DNA of 64,000 nt from Megaustenia siamemsis (taxonomy: Eukaryota > Mollusca > Gastropoda > Stylommatophora > Ariophantidae): assembly GCA_032433765.1 (NCBI GenBank), contig JAVIAB010000160.1, positions 36,385,780 through 36,449,779 on the forward strand. The letters are read 5' to 3'. The notes under the pieces are model-generated. The model was not told the DNA's origin, did no database searches, and saw only the letters and a program-made list of their open reading frames with translations. Shown piece by piece: positions 1 to 10,329 of the stretch (positions within the stretch are counted from its first letter, which is position 1; each line of letters opens with the position of its first letter). A program made the position numbers and the translations under genes.

Positions 1-60
1 ACATGGGAATACAGATAAACTCTAAAACATATAGAAATACGTATGCTAAGGTAAAGTTAA

Positions 61-200
61 AAAAAAAAAAAAAAAAGTAAAGTTCCCCCGTCACGCCAAG
101 TGGCGTATAGGGAATATGGTGTTAGTGACCCTATATTTTACAGACCTTCAGCACATGATTTTTGGGGTAATGTGGTCGGTATTGCGCCCGTGCTGCTTTA
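61..200 (-). mobile_element. SINE-A copy, 3' part only
   Basis: Reverse-strand copy of the SINE-A core and 3' end. It holds the conserved core, the terminal palindrome CGCCACTTGGCG (slightly changed) and an oligo-T tail, seen here as oligo-A at 61-76. The tRNA-like head is missing. It abuts SINE-C at about 200. Confidence 0.85.
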
Positions 201-532
201 AGGTAAAGTACCTTTTGGTAAAGTACGAGACTTGAACCGGCGCACGCGAGTTTCCACCCATATGTGCTCGGCTGCCTGTCCAGAAATGTTCGCAGATTTC
301 TGGTTAGTGTCGCATCAAGCATCGAAACTCACGATGCGAGGCGACATTCCTCACCTTCCCAGGGTAATACCCTGGTACCCATTTCTGCCAACGGCTGGGT
401 CGACTGTGGGGGTATTTTTTTTTCCAACCACGAGTACAATTCACACTGCTCCCAGCGGGAATCGAACACGGGTTGTCCGAACTGTGGTCTAGTCGGGTGG
501 TTTTCCCAACGAGGCTACCGAGACCCCCATGC
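201..532 (-). mobile_element. SINE-C copy, near complete
   Basis: Read on the minus strand it starts with a tRNA-like head at 532. There is an A-box-like stretch near 515-525 and a B-box-like GTTCGATTCCC near 459-469. A long body follows, ending in a GTCTCGTACTTTACC tail near 215. Homologous to 2101-2417 and 53878-54623. Unlike the last copy it has single, unamplified head and tail segments. Confidence 0.8.
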
Positions 533-535
533 TTT

Positions 536-616
536 AGGGGTGTACGTTATATCCCACCACTTGCTCCTTGCAACCAGTTTTACCGCAGCACTACATTATT
601 TGCCTGTTCCCTGCCC
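536..616 (+). repeat. R4 short dispersed repeat
   Basis: About 80 bp with clear similarity to 32688-32765 on the opposite strand and to a shorter stretch at 15797-15842. The shared block includes TTTACCGCAGCA and TTTGCCTGTTC. It may be the end of an unrecognised SINE or LINE. The rest of 617-867 holds nothing I recognise. Confidence 0.6.
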
Positions 617-867
617 TCGTGCATATTTACTGTGTACATTTTGACTCAATGTACCAAGGTCTTCAAATTTTTATTGTTACAATAAAATACCATTTATGTA
701 TGTCTTTATTTAGGGTGTCTTTAAAAACAAACGGTTTCTTCATGCTAGGCGCTTGTTCTTTTCCTTTCTTGCACAACTTTTTTCAATAAAATAAAAAAAT
801 AGAAGGTATTTATCATGTCATTAGCAGCCTCCGTCAGTCATAGTTGACTATGGATTTTGCAGCGCCC

Positions 868-1470
868 CTAGAAAGGTATTTTTTTCTTTTTTTTTCGCCG
901 TGTGTTATCTTTTTCTATGAACTGTCTGCTTCTTGTTTGAGTTGGAACTTTAGAGTGTGTTTCCAGACATTGCGGTCTGTAGCTATGTCTTCCCAGGCTA
1001 CAGGGTTTATGGTCAGAATCTTCATTCACGTTAACACGTCCACAAATCGAAGTTTTTAGGCAGCCACTAGTTCTTCTGCCATCTGCTAGTTGTCCATAGA
1101 GTATATCGTTTAGTATGCGGCCATCTTCCATACGATGTTCGTGGTCAACTCAGCGTAACCTACGTTGTTTGAGCAGCGTGTAGATGTTCAGGAGGCCTGT
1201 GCTAGTCATGACCTCCACGTTTGTCACTTTATCACCCCAGGTGATACCAATACGGCGCAGACATAGCATATGGAATGCATTTAGACTTCTCTCATGCTTT
1301 GTCCATGATTTGCTGCCACACAAGAGGATACTACTAATGCAGACATTGTAATCTGCTGTCTTTGTTTGAATTGTCAATTTTCTGTTTTGCCAAACACGCC
1401 GCAGCTTTACCAATGCCGGTATCATCATCATGTCATTACGCATTACACTTATGCTGGTAATATACATATT
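868..1470 (-). mobile_element. LINE-G, C-terminal fragment of reverse transcriptase ORF
   Basis: Minus-strand translation of 1150-1467 reads like the post-RT region of a non-LTR retrotransposon. It has the usual SWT, then an AFHMLCLRRIGITW block (cysteine/arginine-rich CLRR), then a QRRLRW segment. After a frameshift near 1140 it continues as HRMEDGRI and a GRR motif in 868-1131. The order matches the C-terminus seen at 50075-51075 and 53640-55330. No RT catalytic motif is present, so it is a 5'-truncated, inactive copy. Clade assignment is tentative. Confidence 0.75.
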
Positions 1471-1559
1471 CCCCCATCCTTCTCTTAATAGTGTTTATGC
1501 GGTGATTACTAAATAAGGGAATAGTAGCTCTCTTCGTCATCCACCCTTAAGTGGAAACT

Positions 1560-2035
1560 TGGGTATAAATGCGTTGTGATATTTGCAACTTTTCATCACA
1601 ACGTGTCAGACTTCAGCATGGTGTTTTTGAGAACCGGGGCACCTTCCCTCTCGATGTCTCCACACTTGGTCAACCAAACATGTCAGACTTAAGCATGGTG
1701 TTTTTGAGAACCAGGGTACCTTCCCTCTCGATGTCTCCACACTTGGTCAACCAAACATGTCAGACTTAAGCATGGTGTTTTTGAGAACCAGGGTACCTTC
1801 CCTCTCGATCCCTCCACACTTGGTCAGCCCAACATGTCAGACTTCAGCATGTGTTTTTGAGAACCAGGGTACCTTCCCTCTCGATCCCTCCACACTTGGT
1901 CAGACTCGTTAGTCTATTTCTAGGGGCAACGTGAAGAGATGGAGTGTGTTCCGGATAGTTCAGGATCACTGATCATGGCGTAGACAATCAGTTATGAGTC
2001 GCTGACAGCTTTCAGTCCATGTGCAGACAGGCGCT
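1560..2035 (+). repeat. R1 dispersed repeat, expanded copy
   Basis: Homologous to 15890-16160 (+) and 16595-16870 (-). They share a GCGTTGTGAT-type start, CATCCGAC/TGTCAGACTTCAGCA, CCTTCCCTCT-CGAT, CTTGGCCAG/CTTGGTCAG and a CAGCTGTGGGT..GCTGACAGC end. In this copy the middle is amplified into a 77-bp tandem array. Element class is unknown; no coding capacity was recognised. Confidence 0.7.
1604..1910. repeat. 77-bp minisatellite inside R1, 4 copies
   Basis: TGTCAGACTT recurs at 1604, 1681, 1758 and 1835, an exact 77-bp spacing. Each unit carries TTTTTGAGAACC and CCTCCACACTTGGTCA or a close variant. The unit corresponds to one internal segment of R1 that is single-copy elsewhere in the window. 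Confidence 0.95.
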
Positions 2036-2100
2036 CTTATAATTCCCAATAATTATTGGTTGTAATGTGGCCAGGATTACATTAGGACGAAATATTTTGT

Positions 2101-2417
2101 CGGTAGCCTAGTTGGGAAAACCAATCGTCTGGGCTACCAACGTTCGGACAACCCGTTTTTGATTCCTGCTGGTAGCAGTTTTAGTTGTATTCGTGGTTGA
2201 AAAAATAATACACCCCGCAGTCGGCACAGCCGCTGACAGAAATGGGTACCAAGGTAGTATTCTGAAAAGGTGAGGAATGCCACCTCGTATCATGAGTTTC
2301 GAAGCTTGAAGCGACACTATCCAGAAGTCTCCGAACACTTCTGGACAGGCAGCCGAGCCCATATGGGTGAAAACTCGCGTGCTAAGACGCCGATTCAAGT
2401 CTCGTACTTTACCTTGT
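2101..2417 (+). mobile_element. SINE-C copy, single-unit form
   Basis: Plus-strand homologue of 201-532: tRNA-like head (A-box-like TAGCCTAGTTGGG, eroded B box TTTTTGATTCC), then body, then ACGCCGATTCAAGTCTCG and the GTACTTTACC end. Head and tail segments are not amplified, so it serves as the ancestral reference for 53878-54623. Confidence 0.8.
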
Positions 2418-2479
2418 CCTTTATTTTAATAAAGAAACGTATCAGGTACGAAATTTGGGAGGTTGAGCAAGTTTCAACT

Positions 2480-2660
2480 AAAATCGTGTGACCACATCAA
2501 AAGACACAACGGGCTGGAAAGAATAATAATGGAAAACATGGTTCCTGGACTACGAGACAGGGCACAAGACGGTTGGTTTATGGCATCAAAAAGAACTGTA
2601 GACGTGAGGGATCTGGCTAGAGACAGATATTCTTTCAGTCGAGTTTTGATGAATGTAACG
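2480..2660 (+). mobile_element. LINE-E, C-terminal remnant
   Basis: Translates as HIKRHNGLERIIMENMVPG then degenerates, matching the GHVKRHNSLLKVILEGKIQG block of the better copy at 6300-6596. No RT domain. Old, diverged copy. Confidence 0.6.
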
Positions 2661-2805
2661 TTTTCCAAGTGACATGCAACCCGATGATGTTTAGTGAATT
2701 TAAAACAGTGAAAAGGCGAAAAATAAATGATTATCACACCCTGAATTGAAAACAGTAATGAGGAACAAGCGCTATTTGCATAGAAAATTATTATTCAAAC
2801 GTGAA

Positions 2806-2990
2806 TTCTTCTTCTTCTTCCTCTTCTACCTTTCAGCTCCCTAGTGGAGCATAGGTCTTCAACAAATACTTTCCAAGTCGTTTTGTTTCTTGCCATTCTT
2901 TTAAGATCGTTCCATGTCTTCCCCATCATCTTCATCTCTGCTTCTATCTGTCTTCTCCAAGAATTCCTTGGTCTTCCTTTTGTCCAAAGA
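2806..2990 (-). mobile_element. LINE-D, 3' end
   Basis: Minus-strand C-terminus with GRPRNSWRRQIEAEMK, W-DLKRMA and TTWKVFVEDLCS, followed by a GAA-triplet tail (CTTCTTCTT on plus at about 2809). Same terminus as 29005-29562, 43285-43882 and 57292-57727. Strongly 5'-truncated. Confidence 0.85.
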
Positions 2991-3145
2991 CAAAGAGGTT
3001 GTGAATAATTACTTGAGGCAATAATCTGTACTGTAACAGGACACACTATAAAGAGAGCGTGCATTAAAACTGGTTAGAGAAAGAGATAGGAAGATAACAT
3101 AAAATAATAGACATGCCTCGATTTTGTAGAGTCCCAAAAGAATGA

Positions 3146-3411
3146 CAGGGGAGACGCGATAGCTCAGTGGTTAGTGAACTGGACTACAAAGGACAAGAGG
3201 TAGTGTTCGATCACAACTGACGGCCTCCAGTTCACCCAGACTTGAATGGGTGTCTGATTTTTTTCTGGGAAAGTAAAGTTGCGCGGGCGTAATACCGACC
3301 ACATTACCCAAAAATCATGTGCCGAAGGTCTGTCAAATGTATAGTCCCTAACACCATATTCCCTACACGCCACTTGGCGTGACTGGGCTCTTTGCTTTTT
3401 TTTTTTTTTAC
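3146..3411 (+). mobile_element. SINE-A, full length with 9-bp TSD
   Basis: Complete element. It has a tRNA-like head (A box TAGCTCAGTGG near 3160, weakened B box GTTCGATCAC), a linker, the conserved core near 3290-3365 (ACCGACCACATTACC and CTAACACCATATTCCC), a terminal palindrome CGCCACTTGGCG and a run of about 14 T. Flanks carry AAAGAATGA at 3137-3145 and 3412-3420, a perfect TSD. Pol III transcription is inferred from the boxes. Confidence 0.92.
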
Positions 3412-3479
3412 AAAGAATGAGTGAAGATAGAGATAAATGAAGAAGGTTGACTACTGTTAGTAGTGCCCTACGACTCGCA

Positions 3480-3790
3480 GAGTTGAGGATGAAGTTGAAA
3501 AAGAAAAGGATGGAGACGAAAGAGGAAGAACGAATAAAGATTTTTAAAAAAGAAGGAAACAGAAGAAATAAAAAAAAGGAAAAGAAATAGAAAAAGAAGA
3601 AGGAATCAGAAAGAAGAAGAAGAGGAAGAAGAGTAAAGGGAGAAAGAAGAACAAGAAGACGACGATTTAGGGAGTAGAAGAACGAAGGAAGAAGGAGAAG
3701 GCGAAGAAAAAGAAGAAGGAAGTATAATAATAAGAAGAATAAGACGAAGGAGAAGGAAGAAGTAATAGAAATGGAGAAAGCCGGTGCTCT
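3480..3790. repeat. purine-rich GAA/GGA low-complexity tract
   Basis: Plus strand is almost entirely A and G, with AGAAGAAG and GGAGAAGG motifs, like the long tracts after 58018 and 62273. Apparent ORFs here are serine-rich low-complexity artefacts. Confidence 0.85.
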
Positions 3791-4277
3791 TCAGTTCTGG
3801 TATTTTCCACATTCACCGGAGCCATGTGTTCATTCTGACTTTAACCTGAGCCGACTTGATCGATTGGATCGAAAGCAGCAACTGAAGGTATCATTTAGTT
3901 GCTGAGCCGCAGCATTGCGTAAAAGATGATCCATGTTACTAGAAATGCAACAAAAAGCATGGACTAACATAAAAATGTATAACATCTACATCATATTATT
4001 TTCTCTTTTTTTTTCATCCGAGATACGAAAGAGGAGAAAAACAATTCTACCAGGCTGAAGTCGCCTTGACATTTACAAAAAATATATGTACGTTGGAATA
4101 TAATAATATGTTGGAGCAAACTTACATTTATACAATATTGAACGAATGCACTCGTAATTAAACATAACAAATGGATGTAGAGGTTGAAAATACAGCTTTT
4201 AGCTTTCTCATAAGACATACAATAAGCGCGGTATCTGTGAAGGATTTATTTGGTTTTTGTAGACATTAAATAGGATC
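3791..4277. other. unassigned, nothing recognised
   Basis: AT-rich unique-looking sequence. The 75-aa ORF on the minus strand (3991-4218) has no recognisable motif and I do not call it a gene. Confidence 0.5.
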
Positions 4278-4505
4278 ATGTTGTCACAGTATTACAAAGT
4301 AACTGTCATTATACTCTGATAATGTCACAACAATGAAAAGTGGCTATCATTATTCTCTGATAATGTGACAGTAATAGAAAGTGGCAGTCATTATTCTCTG
4401 ACATTTTCAGAGAAATGAAAATTAGCTGTGATTGTACTCTGATATTATCACAGTAATGAAAAGTGATTGTCATTATTCTTTGATATTGTCACAGTAATGA
4501 ACAAT
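4278..4505. repeat. 41-bp satellite, left arm
   Basis: About 5-6 diverged units, each with TCTGATATTGTCACAGTAAT followed by an AAAAGTGGCTGTCATTATTC-type half. It continues after the inserted RTE-A at 5406. Confidence 0.93.
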
Positions 4506-5399
4506 ACCACTCCTCTTCATCATATATATGGACAAAATAAATCAGGAAACAACCAACAATAAGGAAAAATCAAATAATAATATAGAGGTAGAAAGTTCTA
4601 ACATCGACAAGCTACTATTCGCAGATGACCAATGCCTAATATATGAGGACGAAAACCTGCTACAACAGCATATAACATCTCTAGATAAAAGTTGCACAAA
4701 CTACAGTATGAAAATTAACACAGCAAAAACAGAGGCTATGAGAATAAGTAAATTAAGACACTCATTAAACATTAAGATCAAAGATAAAGAAATAAAACAA
4801 GTAGAAGAATTCTAGTATTTGGGCATAATGTTCACAGAAGATGGAAAACTAGACAGAGAAATTGACATGAGAATACAAAAAGCAAATGCTATCACATACC
4901 AGCTTTCACCATTGCTAAGACATCCACACGTTTCTATGCCAGCTAAAAAACAAATGATAAATAGCATTTTCATACCAACTTTGTGCTATGAAAGTCAAAC
5001 ATGGACCCTTTCTAAATCACATTTAAGAAAGATCAATACATGTGAGATGCGATGCTTGAGAAAAGTAACAAACAACACAAGAAGAGATAGAGTACCAAAT
5101 GAAACCATAAGAAAAATGGTAGGAACAAAACCCTGCCAAGAATACATAGAACAACAACAACTTAAATGGTTTGGCCACCTGGTCAGAATGAATCCTCACC
5201 AATCACCATCAAGGGCGTTCTTCTCGAGAATGCATGGAAAAAGACCAAGAGGAAGTCCCAGAAGAAGATGGATGGATGCAGTGACAGTGTCATGTAACAA
5301 CAAAGGAAAATCACTAATTCAGACAGTTCGAGCAGCTCAAGAACGACAAATGATTTAGACCACGACACCTTTTAGGTATCAGTGAAAAGAGAAAAGAAG
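4506..5399 (+). mobile_element. RTE-A LINE, 5'-truncated, inserted in the 41-bp satellite
   Basis: An 894-bp insertion flanked by perfect AATGAACAAT duplications at 4496-4505 and 5400-5409. It encodes the end of an RT ORF. It starts around PLLFI-YMD, keeps the catalytic LLFADDQ motif (about 4609-4629), then KTEAMRIS, CYESQTWTL, KWFGHLVRM and a C-terminal PRGSPRRRW-DAV. One TAG stop at about 4815 separates two long ORFs; otherwise the frame stays open to about 5358. Truncation, target duplication and a purine-rich tail fit target-primed reverse transcription. The frame is less damaged than the full-length copy at 25384, suggesting a younger insertion. Confidence 0.95.
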
Positions 5400-5405
5400 A
5401 ATGAA

Positions 5406-6085
5406 CAATGGTTTTCAGTATAATCTGATATTGACATAGTTATGACAAGTGGCTGTCATTATGCTTTGATATTGGGACAGTAATGAAACGTCCTTGTCAT
5501 TATACTCTGATAATGTCACAGTTATGAAAAGTGGCTGTCATTATTCTCTGATATTGTCACAGTTATGAAAAGTGACTTTAATTATTCTCTGATATTGTCA
5601 CAGTAATAAAAAGTGGCTGTCATTATTCTCTGATATTGTCACAGTTATGAAAAGTGACTTTAATTATTCTCTGATATTGTCACAGTAATAAAAAGTGGCT
5701 GTCATTATTCTCTGATATTGTCACAGTTACGAAAAGTGACTTTCATATTCTCAGATATTGTCACAGTAATAAAAAGTGACTGTCATTATTCTCTGATATT
5801 GTCACAGTAATAAAAAGTGACTTTCATTATTCTCTGATATTGTCACAGTTATGAAAAGTGACTTTCATTATTCTCTGATATTGTCACAGTAATAAAAAGT
5901 GGCTGTCATTATTCTCTGATATTGTCACAGTAATAAAAAGTGGCTGTCATTATTCTCTGATATTGTCACAGTAATAAAAAGTGGCTGTCATTATTCTCTG
6001 ATATTGTCACAGTTACGAAAAGTGACTTTCTTATTTTCAGATATTGTCACAATAATAAAAAGTGACTGTCATTATTCTCTAATGT
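5406..6085. repeat. 41-bp satellite, right arm
   Basis: About 16 units of the same satellite as 4278-4505, more homogeneous here. Two unit types alternate (AAAAGTGGCTGTCAT and AAAAGTGACTTTCAT). Confidence 0.95.
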
Positions 6086-6299
6086 CATTACAATGGAGAA
6101 GTAAAGTAATGCTTCTCTGTCTTTGGACAAACCTTTCTAAGTTTTGAGTTGACCTATTTAAAACAAAACAAGATGGCGCAAATTCAGTAGCGGTATTTTT
6201 GTTTCCTTTTCTAGTGCATGCTGGTCATATCAGCAACGGACATAAGTGGGAGATAGGTAATAGATAAACAATTAAACGTAGGCACGTAAGGAAAAGAAA

Positions 6300-6596
6300 A
6301 CACACTAAAAATGGAAAGAGAACTACTAAACACAATTCAAACAAGACAAATGCGCTTTTTGGGCCATGTTAAAAGACACAACAGCCTACTAAAAGTAATC
6401 CTGGAGGGGAAAATACAAGGTAAAAGAGGCAGAGGCACACCAAGACTAACATGGACGAGTAACATCAAAAGATGGAGAAACCAGCCTATGACAACCTGCA
6501 CCATCAAAGCAAGAGACAGAGCAGCATGGCGCTCCATGGTAGTCAACATTCGATGCGGAGATGGCACTCGATGATGATGATGATGATGATGAGGCA
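6300..6596 (+). mobile_element. LINE-E, C-terminal end with GAT tail
   Basis: One open frame of 87 aa starting at a 5' truncation. Key blocks are MRFLGHVKRHNSLLKVILEG, KRGRGTPRLTW and RDRAAWRSMV, ending in CGDGT followed by a GATGATGAT microsatellite. It is the C-terminus of a non-LTR RT ORF, not a host gene. Reference copy for LINE-E fragments at 2480, 9272, 9484 and 61319. Confidence 0.88.
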
Positions 6597-7009
6597 CATT
6601 AACAGGTAGATTGATAGATACCATAAAGGGAAAGATATGCTGTTAGGTAGGTAGAGAGGTAGATACAAGATAGTAGAAAATTATGTTGTTATGTAGGTAG
6701 TTAGTTATGAAGATAAGTCGAGGAACAGAGATAAGGCAAATAAATAGTAAAATACATAAGTAAATATATGTGATGAGTGGATGAGTGCCTAGACAAATGG
6801 ATATATAGATGGATAGATAAATAAGCAACAGACTGGCGGATAAATAGAAAAATACGTGAATAGATATATAGATGATTAGGGTGGATAGATGAGTGGATGA
6901 GTGACTGGGCGGATGAATATACAGATAAAGACATTAGGCATATAGTCAATCCTACAGATAGATGGGGATATCTCTCGAGAAAGTGAGGGAGAGAGAGAGA
7001 GAGAGAAAA

Positions 7010-7040
<31 letters not shown>

Positions 7041-7060
7041 CAAAAAGAGATGAAAATAAC
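6597..7060. repeat. degenerate GATA/GGTA tract ending in GA dinucleotides
   Basis: TAGATAGATAG-like degenerate repeats from about 6597 to 6960, then AGAGAGAG from about 6986 to 7041. No coding content. Confidence 0.85.
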
Positions 7061-7099
7061 CAATATTGTGAAATTATGTTATTGAAACAATGAGACTAA

Positions 7100-7405
7100 T
7101 TATAGATATTATAAATAGACAACGAAGGAGGAACAGAGAATGATACCACAAAAGGGATACAAAAAGAAAGAAGATCCTTCGGTGCACTAGGAAGGATATG
7201 GAAATGCACAGAAATTAGGTTAAATACAAAAATAACAATTTTTAACCCCAATGTTAAGTCATTCCTGTTATTTGGTTGTGAAACATGGAGAATAACAAAA
7301 TGACAGTAACTAAGATACAGATTTAATGGATGTTTGCGCAGAATAAAATGATGGAAATGGCAGGACAATTTCACTAACGTACGTAGAATTATGGAATTTT
7401 ACCCC
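7100..7405 (+). mobile_element. LINE-D, internal fragment, decayed
   Basis: In shifting frames it reads GTENDT, the RSFGALGRIW block, a Y/F-GCETWR motif and FNGCLRRIK then W-WQDN. These are the same blocks in the same order as 61841-62272 and 57292-57727. Stops and frameshifts make it non-functional. Confidence 0.75.
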
Positions 7406-7448
7406 ACACAGTTTTGTATCTATTTAAAATATAAATTATTTAGATTAA

Positions 7449-8690
7449 CTTAGGTCGATACTGTTTATTTAATGTATACACTGAGCAGATCTTCAAAGAC
7501 ATCACAGGGATGTCAGGACTAAACATCGTCATCATCAAGTAGCATGCCTGCTGGCGTAGGTGATTATGTCTCTCCACAACTTTCGATCTCGACAGTTATT
7601 TATTATTTCTGTTTTTGACCTTCAGTTAAGCCATTCACTTAACCTGTCTGGTACCTTTACTGTTTGCTTCGCTCTATCTCTTCGTCTCCCGATTTTCACA
7701 GTTGTCACAATATATTCCAGCTGTCCCCTGCTCATTTCATGGCCAAAAAATGATGATTGTTTCTTCCTAATATTGGATGCTAGCGCTATCTTTGCTTTGG
7801 CCTATTTCAGAACGTCTTCATTTCTCTTCTTAGCTGCCCATGGTATTCTTAACATTTTTCTGTAAAACAACATTTCTACAGCCTCCAGTGATTTTCTTGT
7901 TTGTTATCCTATTGTCCATGATTCACATCCATATGTTACGACCGACTCTATATAACATTTAAGAACTCCTACTTTTATTGTTGCTATTGTCAAAAATAGA
8001 TTACACAGTATCATCCTAATTTTGTTTGGAAAGCTGCTTGTGCCTGAACTATTCAGCATCTCACCTCTTGTGTACATCTACCAACTGAGATTAACAATTT
8101 CCCCAGATATTTAAATTCATTTACCTTTTTTAATATTCTTTCATTTGTCTTTATTATGCATTGCAGTAATGTCTTTTTATTTGACTGAACATTAATGGAT
8201 ACATAATCAATAATCTACGATATGATGATGCTGTATTACTGACAGACAATCCAGAAGACCTGCAACAACTAGTGAACAAATAAACAAAACAAGTAAAGAA
8301 TATGGATTAAAAATAGAGAAGACTTAACCCATGATTATGGGCAGGCAAAAGACACAAAATATGCAAGAATATATTGAAATAGATGGAAAAAAACCTGGAA
8401 AATATCAAGAATATAACTATCTTGGGCATATTATAGCAAATGATGGAAAATGTAAGACAGAAATAAATAAAGGAATAGGGAAGGGAAAGAAAAACAATTT
8501 TAACAAGCAAAATAAACAGACATGAAAACACATAATATCAGATCTACAGCTACGAATAGCAAAATGTTATATTTATTCAACATTCATGTATGGTTCAGAA
8601 ACATTGATATTAAATAAGAAATTAGAGCAGAAAAATTGTAGTTTATGAAATGTGAATCTATAGGAAAAATGGGGAAATTTGGTGGTAGGA
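7449..8690 (+). mobile_element. LINE-F RT fragment split by LINE-B
   Basis: Two pieces, 7449-7526 and 8183-8690, join in sense into one RT stretch. The left ends LFNVYTEQIFKDITGMSGLNI. The right begins at the same asparagine-isoleucine codons, continues NGYIINNLRY and reaches the catalytic region as RYDDAVLL, one residue short of the usual YADD. It then runs to YNYLGHIIANDGK, RIAKCYIYSTFMYGSET. Stops at several points. The intervening 7527-8182 is a minus-strand LINE-B with a near-perfect TSD. It may be a diverged LINE-E relative. Confidence 0.8.
7527..8182 (-). mobile_element. LINE-B 3' end nested in LINE-F
   Basis: Minus-strand C-terminal region: minus-strand blocks equivalent to KYLG, RKIL-N, Y-EPVLTYGCE, KKQSSFFGH-M, then the CATCATCATCAAGTA terminus near 7527. 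Flanked by GACTAAACAT at 7517-7526 and GACTGAACAT at 8183-8192 (one mismatch). Confidence 0.9.
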
Positions 8691-8829
8691 AAAGAAGATA
8701 AACGAGGAAGTTCTGAATCAGCTGAAAATGAAAAACAATAACTACTTAACACAATAAAGCAAACCTTATGAGACACTTCGGTTTTCTCCTCTAACCCTTT
8801 TTTTCTGTGCTCATTACCCCTCGTTTGTT

Positions 8830-9205
8830 TTTGTTGTGCCCCACTCTCGGACATCTCACTCTTACCGCCTTTTTAGTACCTGTTGGTCTACTATTCGATT
8901 CTTTCTCCTTTGTGTTTGCACGCTGACCCCTGTGTGAACTCCTCTGGTTCTGTGTGCATTTGCGCACATTTTTGCACGTTTCTCGACGTTCACGACAGCC
9001 GCACTTGGTTGCGATTTCCTTTTGGTTTTGACTGGATAGTTAATTTTTTTTTTCTTTAACACATTTCGATTATTTTTGTTTTGGGTGTTTCGTTATTAGT
9101 TTTGTGTGTGTTTTTTTGTTAGTTCCTGATGAAGGCCTATTGGGCCGAAACGTTGTTTAGTCTGTGTCGTCCACTTATCACGTTGAGCTTCTTACATACC
9201 ATTTT
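8830..9205 (+). repeat. R5 dispersed element with conserved CTGATGA hairpin
   Basis: Homologous to 47546-47890: both have a CTGTGTG..GAACTCCT start, a GTGCATTT..GCGCACAT block, a T-rich middle and a conserved 3' block. That block has CTGATGA at 9126-9132, a GGCC-TATTG-GGCC hairpin (9134-9146) and GAAACGTTG from 9147. The class is unknown; the hairpin looks like the end of a retroelement. Confidence 0.65.
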
Positions 9206-9271
9206 TTAAATTTTTTAAATTTTTCCTCACATTCAGCTTTACTGCAGCTTCGCATTTTTATGCCTTAACCC

Positions 9272-9483
9272 TTTAAAAGATATAGCAGCCTACTAAAAGT
9301 AATCTTGGAGGGGAAAATAATAGGTAGCAGAGGAAGAGGCAGACTAAGACTAACATGGACGAATAACATCAAAAGATGTACAATTCAATCTATGACAACC
9401 TCCACCATCAAAGCAAGAGACTTAGCGGAATGCCGCTCCATGGTAGCCAACCTTCGATGTGGAGACACCACTGAATGACGATG
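9272..9483 (+). mobile_element. LINE-E 3' end, first of a tandem pair
   Basis: C-terminal LINE-E sequence (LLKVILEGKI, TRLTW-like, RSMVANLRCG) ending near CACCACTGAATGACGATGA. Immediately followed by another LINE-E end in the same orientation. Confidence 0.8.
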
Positions 9484-9716
9484 AACACAATTCGAAAAAG
9501 ACCACTGAAATTATTTGGACATGTGAAAAGAGATAATATCCTTCTAAAAATCATCTTGGAGGGGAAAGTACAAGGCATGCGAGGCAGAGGGAAACCAAGA
9601 CTAGAATGGACTAATAACATCAAAATGTGACAACGCGAACCATCCAGACAAGAAACAGAGTAAAATGGGTCTCCATGGTAGTCAAGCTTCGATGTGGAGA
9701 CGGCACCCATTGAATG
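9484..9716 (+). mobile_element. LINE-E 3' end, second of a tandem pair
   Basis: Starts NTIRKRPLKLFGHVKRD and runs to a GGCACCCATTGAATGAAAA terminus. A 27-bp array begins directly at that terminus. Confidence 0.8.
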
Positions 9717-9968
9717 AAAAAAAAATTGATACTCAATGAAAATAGAACAAGTTTATACTCAATGAAAATAGAAAAAAATTGATACTCAATGAAAATAGAA
9801 AAAAGTTTATACTCAATGAAAATAGAAAAAATTGATACTCAATGAAAATAGAAAAAAATTGATACTCAATGAAAATAGAAAAAAATGATACTCAATGAAA
9901 ATAGAAAAAAATTGATACTCAATGAAAATTTTTAAAAAATTAATACTCAATGAAAATAGAAAAAGTTG
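9717..9968. repeat. about 27-bp A-rich array at LINE-E end
   Basis: About nine units built on TTGATACTCAATGAAAATAG plus an A run of variable length. The core CAATGAAAA resembles the TGAATGAAAA terminus of the preceding LINE-E. Confidence 0.93.
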
Positions 9969-10329
9969 AAAGGTACTGAGATGTAAACTTATTTAAATTA
10001 GAAATCTTTCCAAAATGCTCAGTTTGATTCTTAAGGAAAATAACAATTAACGACACTGAAACTTGTCATTGAAATCTCTTGATACCTACATTTATTTGCA
10101 AAGCAACTTTTCAATCAGGCAGATGTAGTTTCCACAAAGACTGTTAGATGGCGCGACCAGTACTTGAAATAATATCTTTAGTAAGTATTGATTAAACATC
10201 TACCCGTATTGGAGCGATACTTACATCACCACTTGTGCATTTAGGCCGCAAATGGTTAGATGCTATTTCGTAACAGACATCCTGTAGAGTTTTAATTTAA
10301 AAAAAAAGAAATAATTTAAAACATAGAAA
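9969..10329. other. unassigned, nothing recognised
   Basis: AT-rich, no repeat partner elsewhere in the window and no meaningful ORF. Confidence 0.5.

Noticed and set aside
6276..6600. TSD around the LINE-E copy at 6300-6596
   Set aside because: AGGCAC occurs on both sides but is only six bases and not exactly adjacent to the element ends.
9126..9151. Active hammerhead ribozyme
   Set aside because: Core nucleotides are in order but an extra A follows CTGATGA and the flanks do not pair as stem I; kept only as a structural curiosity.
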